Assembly: GCA_022821545.1 (NCBI GenBank)
Contig: JAJEDJ010000004.1
Location: 62,001-126,000, forward strand
Source of the DNA: Caldilineaceae bacterium
Lineage (GTDB): Bacteria > Chloroflexota > Anaerolineae > Caldilineales > Caldilineaceae
Reading direction: 5' to 3'
DNA: 64,000 nucleotides
The notes under the pieces are model-generated. The model was not told the origin of the DNA and ran no database searches. It was given only the letters and a program-made list of their open reading frames with translations. The position numbers and the translations under genes are program-made. Positions 60,011 through 64,000 of the stretch are shown here, one piece after another. The number at the start of each line of letters is the position of its first letter. Position 1 is the stretch's first letter.

Positions 60011-63000
60011 CTAGAAGCTGTCGCGCGAGCTGCTCCAGGGGTCAGCCGAACCCGCGCCGGCGGATGAACTGTTGTGCTCGTCGCCCAAAGCCCCATCGCC
60101 CAAAGAGGGAGACGACCAGTTCGAGTTGTCGCCGGGCGGTCCTGTCCGTCCGATGTCGCCGGACCCAGCGGACGAGTAAGGGTCCGCCCCCCAGCCTCTC
60201 TGGTCCCAGGCTGTGTCCCAAGCGGACTCTTGCGTTCCCCCACCGGCGCCTTGCCAACTGTCCGAACTGCCGGAACCGGCAAAACGCTCAGGAGGGGTAT
60301 CAGCGATATTCTCAAAGGCAGCGGAATAGCCTGGCGAGCCTGCTGCAGATTCCGGTCCTGGGACGGGCGGTGGGTAAGACGCGTACGCCGGATCCCCGGC
60401 CGCATTCGAGGTTGCAAAGGCGGCTTCCGGCCCGCTGGCGTGATGCCAACTGTCCGGACTGCCGGGGGCGGCAGCGTACCCAGGCGTAAGAGGGGAATCC
60501 TGTCCAGGCAGGGTCACTTCCGGATCTTCGTCGTCATCCATATTGTACCCGCGAGTGCGGGCACGCGCCACCAGGATGAGCAACCCCAAGAGCAGCATCG
60601 GTGCGCTGCAGAAAACGAGCGGGAAGGTGTAAAACGGGCGCAGCCACCACTCAACGTAACGCTGATAAAGGGTTGGGCTGCGGAAACTGATATCGACAGA
60701 CTGAATCTCGCCGGCCAGGCCGACAATGCTCAGCTGCAACTTTCCACTATAAAAGGAGCCGCGCAGGGCGTCTTTGGGCAAGTCTTTGCGGGCGATGAGG
60801 GTGACGGGGACTTCGAAAAAGCCTTCGGCATCAGGAAGACCGTTGACTTCCACCGGCGGGGCTTCGAGGAAAAGTTCATCCAATTTCATCACACCGCTGC
60901 CGGTTTCTCCCGAAGCGGTTAGCCCAACAATTTCTAGAACAAAAGGCGTTTTTCCGATGAAGCGCAGGAAGAGCGTTTCCGTCGCTCTTTCCCCGGCCCG
61001 CCCCAGATCGCCAAAATCGAGCGCGCCGGCGACACCCCACTCCACGTCGCGAATCTGGAGGCGGAAAGGAACAGTCGCCGCTGAGGAGGGATCCGCGGCG
61101 GCGGAGGCGTGTGCGGACAGGACATCGAAGTCCTGGCTGGGACCGGCCAGACTGAGGAGCCCGTGGCAGCTGCCGGCGGACATGGGACCTTCGCTTTGCA
61201 GGCGAACCGGCAGCGCCCAGTTCGCCGGTTGTAAACCGCCCAAGCCCACGGCGTCAGCCGCGCCGTCGCCCGCCGCCTCGAAGGGTTGCAGGTCACCGGC
61301 GGTGGCAGTGAGGCCGTTACAGCTACTTTCGGCCAGTTCGACCGTCAGCCGAAAGGGAGTGTTCCCGCTGTAGGCGACGGGCAACAGGACTTGCTCATCC
61401 ACCCGAAAATTCGGCGATGTATCGTAGAGCAGCGCGCCGAAGTCGGCCTCCTGCACCTGGATGCTTGCCTGGGAGCGGGGGATGTTCAGGATCACAGCCA
61501 ATGAGGGGGCGGGACGCACCTGGACTTCCATGGGCAGTCCGGCCGGGCTGAGAGCCGACAGATTCAACTGGCCTTCGTACTGGCCGGGGCGCAACAGATC
61601 GAGACCGTCCACATGCAGGAGGGCTGTCTGAAATCCGTTTTCAGGCACTTCTACGGAAAGGCTCACTGAAGCCTGGCGCATGATTTCGCTTGTATCGGAC
61701 CGGCGCAGGACCAGCGACGCTTCCAGCGTTCCAATCTCTTCAACCGTACTTGCCTGGATCGTGAGCGGCCATCCTTCGGGCGGCATCTTGGCCAGATCGA
61801 TATCGGCCGGCAGGCCCTTCACGTAGATCGCCGGTTCCACTTCCAGGAGCGTGCGCGCATAATCTCCAAAACGGACTCCATTGATAGCCGCCGTCAGCAG
61901 GAAGAGCGCTTCGTAGTCACGGCCGTCCTGCGGCATAAAGCCGTCGTCGGAGCAGACATGTTCACCGCAGCCGATCCGTCTCCGGTAGACGATTTCGCCG
62001 CTGTCGAGGTCGGTAACGTAGACAGCGGCCTGGAGATCATCCAACTGGATACTGGGGCCGAAACCGACCTGCAGTTGCAGGCTGCCGTCTTGCAGAATTC
62101 CGGGATTGCCGGCCGAGGGAGAGAAGACCTGTGCTTTGGGCAACTCCTCAGAGGTCTGAAGCCGGAAGGTACGCCGCAGTTGCAACGGCTCTCGATCCTC
62201 TCCCAACTGAACTGTGACCTCTTCCACGCCGCCGGAAAGCTGCTGGACGGCGACCGTTCGGCCGCTGACCGGGTCCTGACCCAGGAGGGGGACTGGCAGA
62301 TTGCCATTGAGCACCAGCGGCTCGTCCGCGGCGGGGCCGGCGCCGGCAACGACGACGAGGGGCGACTTGCCGGCAGGATAATAGCGCGTGGAGGCGGCAT
62401 TGCCGTGTACGCCGGGAGGCGGGAAGAGGAGCTCGGGATAGCTATCGGCCTGAACGACGGCAAAGCTGCTCAGATCGGTCGTCTTTGCCACCCATTCGCC
62501 GGCCGCCAGCGGCGCGACGGCCACGTTGAGGTCGATGTTGCCGTCGGCGAGCAGGCTCTGTGTCAGCATCGGCGCGCCGTCCCGCTCTACAGCAGTGATC
62601 GCCGACTGCGGGCTGACGAAGGCGATGCTGCCGGCGCCATGCGCCTTGCGGATTGAGATCGTCAAGTTCCCATGCACGTTGCGGTGGGTGACGACCGAGC
62701 GGTCCGACTTCATTTCGGCGAATAGTTCGCTGAAGATGAGCAGGAGGTCCTGCGAGCTCTTGGCCTCGCGCGCGAGGGGCGTACTCGTCTTGAGAAAATC
62801 GCCGGCGCAGCCCGCGTCGGGATTGCAAAGGATCACAGGGTAGAGCAGTGCGCCCGCGTCCTCGATCCGTGCCAGCAGATTGGTGATGGTCTGCCGCTGG
62901 TCGGTGACCTGTAACGGCGCGGTCGGCTCCCCGTCGGTCAGCAGCAGCACGTACTGGCTGCGGTTAGGGTCGCCGTGAAGTTCGAGCAGCTGCAGCGCCT

Positions 63001-63580
63001 CCTGCAGCCCCAGGTCCATGCGTGTGTAGCCGCGCAGGGCATAGTCCTCGGGGGACTGGAGCGACGCAGCCAGCCGGCTGCGGTTTTCGGCGCTGCCGAC
63101 CTCCTGCAAGAGGCTCATCGAGCCGACGCCCCCTGCGGTGCTATCGAAACGCAGCACGGCGATGCGGTCGGCGCCGTCAGCGAGATGGACCAGCAGGCGG
63201 GCCGCGCTGTAGCGTAGTTCGTTGGGATCGCTGGGGGCGTTAAGACTGGCGTCATCACATGGGGGACCTGAGGGAGGTTGGCCTTGCGGCCAGGGCCAGC
63301 AGGTGGCCATGCTGCCGGAGTCATCGAGGATTACGATTACGTCGATGGGGGCGGCCCCGGTCGTGGACTGACGCGGCAACGCGGATCGGATTTCAGCGTG
63401 TGCAGGCGCGGCGGCATGGCCCGTGATTAACAGGAAGAGAAACCCACATAGCAGACAGACAAACACGGCCCAAGGCCTCCGGTCCCAGCCCTGCGGGAGG
63501 CGAAGGATGAGCAGAGGCCGCTGATAAACATTTCCGGGCAGGTGGCGCTCCTGACAGCAGTGGCTACTGCACGGCGGCAA
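60011..63580 (-). CDS. Secreted von Willebrand A domain protein with membrane anchor and disordered tail
   Basis: The 1189-residue product has a signal-like helix (AVFVCLLCGFLFLLITG, about 38-54). A vWA domain follows whose metal site is intact (DDSGSMAT at 86-93; the Thr in RGYTRMDLG; LLTDGEPTAP). Then comes a long beta-rich ectodomain, a membrane helix near 983-1003 (FPLVFCSAPMLLLGLLILVA), an acidic MDDDEDPE patch and a cytosolic tail of about 175 residues rich in Gly, Ser, Pro, Ala and Trp/Asp (GWGADPYSSAGSGDIG). It could sense or bind ligands outside and recruit the tubulin-like proteins inside. The first start is TTG 63580 with poor support; GTG 63466, nine bases after GGAGG, is an alternative. 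Confidence 0.85.
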   Translation of the reverse strand: MPPCSSHCCQERHLPGNVYQRPLLILRLPQGWDRRPWAVFVCLLCGFLFLLITGHAAAPAHAEIRSALPRQSTTGAAPIDVIVILDDSGSMATCWPWPQGQPPSGPPCDDASLNAPSDPNELRYSAARLLVHLADGADRIAVLRFDSTAGGVGSMSLLQEVGSAENRSRLAASLQSPEDYALRGYTRMDLGLQEALQLLELHGDPNRSQYVLLLTDGEPTAPLQVTDQRQTITNLLARIEDAGALLYPVILCNPDAGCAGDFLKTSTPLAREAKSSQDLLLIFSELFAEMKSDRSVVTHRNVHGNLTISIRKAHGAGSIAFVSPQSAITAVERDGAPMLTQSLLADGNIDLNVAVAPLAAGEWVAKTTDLSSFAVVQADSYPELLFPPPGVHGNAASTRYYPAGKSPLVVVAGAGPAADEPLVLNGNLPVPLLGQDPVSGRTVAVQQLSGGVEEVTVQLGEDREPLQLRRTFRLQTSEELPKAQVFSPSAGNPGILQDGSLQLQVGFGPSIQLDDLQAAVYVTDLDSGEIVYRRRIGCGEHVCSDDGFMPQDGRDYEALFLLTAAINGVRFGDYARTLLEVEPAIYVKGLPADIDLAKMPPEGWPLTIQASTVEEIGTLEASLVLRRSDTSEIMRQASVSLSVEVPENGFQTALLHVDGLDLLRPGQYEGQLNLSALSPAGLPMEVQVRPAPSLAVILNIPRSQASIQVQEADFGALLYDTSPNFRVDEQVLLPVAYSGNTPFRLTVELAESSCNGLTATAGDLQPFEAAGDGAADAVGLGGLQPANWALPVRLQSEGPMSAGSCHGLLSLAGPSQDFDVLSAHASAAADPSSAATVPFRLQIRDVEWGVAGALDFGDLGRAGERATETLFLRFIGKTPFVLEIVGLTASGETGSGVMKLDELFLEAPPVEVNGLPDAEGFFEVPVTLIARKDLPKDALRGSFYSGKLQLSIVGLAGEIQSVDISFRSPTLYQRYVEWWLRPFYTFPLVFCSAPMLLLGLLILVARARTRGYNMDDDEDPEVTLPGQDSPLTPGYAAAPGSPDSWHHASGPEAAFATSNAAGDPAYASYPPPVPGPESAAGSPGYSAAFENIADTPPERFAGSGSSDSWQGAGGGTQESAWDTAWDQRGWGADPYSSAGSGDIGRTGPPGDNSNWSSPSLGDGALGDEHNSSSAGAGSADPWSSSRDSF

Positions 63581-63785
63581 GCAACCGAATCAACGAACTG
63601 CCGGTTCTACCGGTTCCAATAGAGAAGCAAGCGCGCGCATCGGCTCCGCGTTCCCCTGCTTTGCTGGCAGGGATACAGTCCCCCACAGGTCAAACCCGCC
63701 GAACGCCCTGTTCCCACGACGTCCGGCGGCATAGACTTGCAGTGAGCGAAATGCGCGCGCATCGACTCCTATTCTAACTGTCAAA
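63581..63785 (-). other. Probable 5' leader of the vWA gene
   Basis: The minus strand between the predicted transcription start near 63779 and the vWA start holds only short frames. A 64-codon frame (63590-63784) begins MTVRIGVDARAF, which faintly recalls GT4 enzymes (RIGIDAR), but its ATG lies upstream of the predicted start of transcription and the similarity stops there. A 200-base leader could carry regulation; no known riboswitch was recognised. Confidence 0.35.
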
Positions 63786-63815
63786 ATTGTATCACAGCGC
63801 AGATTGGCATTACAA
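63786..63815 (-). promoter_or_regulatory. Predicted promoter of the vWA/tubulin-like operon
   Basis: On the minus strand TTGTAA (63810-63815) and TACAAT (63786-63791) are 18 bases apart. It is the only good promoter-like element seen upstream of the three large genes. Positions 63816-64000 beyond it show no gene or repeat I can support. Confidence 0.5.
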
Positions 63816-64000
63816 GAGCCACGCCCAGGTCCTGGGCCCGTTTCCGGACCTGGACATCGGGTATCCGGCAGAGGGCCATACGTCCCCGTAGCGGCGGTGC
63901 GTTTCTGAGGAACTGAATGGGTGGTTACACTGGAATTGTGGTCGGAGAGGCCTGGCCTGCGGGCGTCTTCGCGTTTCTGATTTCAGGGTTTTCTCAGAGG

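Noticed and set aside
63590..63784. 64-codon frame starting like a GT4 glycosyltransferase (RIGVDARAF)
   Set aside because: Similarity is limited to about eight residues, and the start lies upstream of the predicted transcription start. It is probably leader sequence.
1..64000. tRNA, rRNA, CRISPR arrays, complete insertion sequences, prophage or replication origin
   Set aside because: Looked for T-arm-like motifs, direct-repeat/spacer regularity, transposase DDE domains, phage structural genes and DnaA-box clusters by eye; none was convincing. A dedicated tRNA or covariance-model scan was not possible here.

Overview
The window reads as a high-GC bacterial chromosome segment. It is most likely Chloroflexota (Anaerolineae or Caldilinea-like), which is an inference. 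The basis is the mix of many ABC importers with lipoprotein binding proteins, ThyX instead of ThyA, a DUF1385/YqhQ-type membrane protein, a transglutaminase-core membrane protein, plant-type LRR lipoproteins, and a tubulin-like/vWA locus. No rRNA, tRNA, CRISPR array, complete insertion sequence or replication origin was recognised.

Layout. 1-572: 5' part of a minus-strand gene joining a 'virulence factor' domain (PF13769) to a homocysteine S-methyltransferase domain. 927-5082: two paralogous BMP-type binding lipoproteins and their double ABC ATPase, with no permease genes beside them. 5102-9075: two small membrane proteins, a GT4 glycosyltransferase, an aldo/keto reductase and a PhyH dioxygenase, ending in a clear terminator. 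9158-15670 (minus): a CUT1-type sugar ABC operon (binding protein, two permeases) followed by three Gfo/Idh/MocA oxidoreductases, two of them a tandem duplication. A GH78 alpha-L-rhamnosidase and a fourth Gfo/Idh/MocA gene are divergent from it (15948-19744). Together these look like an island that imports and dismantles rhamnose-containing glycans. 19840-21426: an LRR lipoprotein with 16 tandem 24-residue repeats.

21497-29636 (minus): a second CUT1-type ABC operon joined to a 2-hydroxyacid dehydrogenase, a dimethylglycine/sarcosine dehydrogenase-like flavoprotein and a GcvT-family protein, suggesting catabolism of an N- or S-methylated compound. 29776-38042 (minus): mainly housekeeping genes (hisS, GT2, polyprenyl synthetase, TatD, phosphohexomutase, methyltransferase, PH-domain protein). 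38423-39076: a metallo-beta-lactamase-fold protein that has lost its metal ligands. 39137-43954 (minus): a transglutaminase-core membrane protein and a large secreted, C-terminally anchored protein. 44034-44922: a small alpha/beta-barrel-like protein and an IS630-type HTH fragment. 44973-47403 (minus): a nucleotide-sugar dehydrogenase and an enlarged ThyX. 47604-52546 (minus): a complete branched-chain amino-acid-type ABC operon (livKHMGF order). 52868-53857: a DUF1385 protein.

53945-63580 (minus): the most striking locus. Three large genes probably form one operon: a secreted vWA protein anchored by a C-terminal transmembrane helix with a disordered cytosolic tail, a tubulin/FtsZ-superfamily protein with intact nucleotide-binding glycine motifs, and a second, membrane-spanning tubulin-like homologue whose glycine loop is destroyed. 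This resembles the vWA-linked FtsZ-like membrane-remodelling systems proposed by comparative genomics. The degenerate membrane-bound partner appears to be an unusual extra component.

Across the window many intergenic spacers carry copies of a degenerate (AGTGGTC)n-type heptamer. Both sugar-type ABC operons have a strong stem-loop between the binding-protein gene and the first permease gene.
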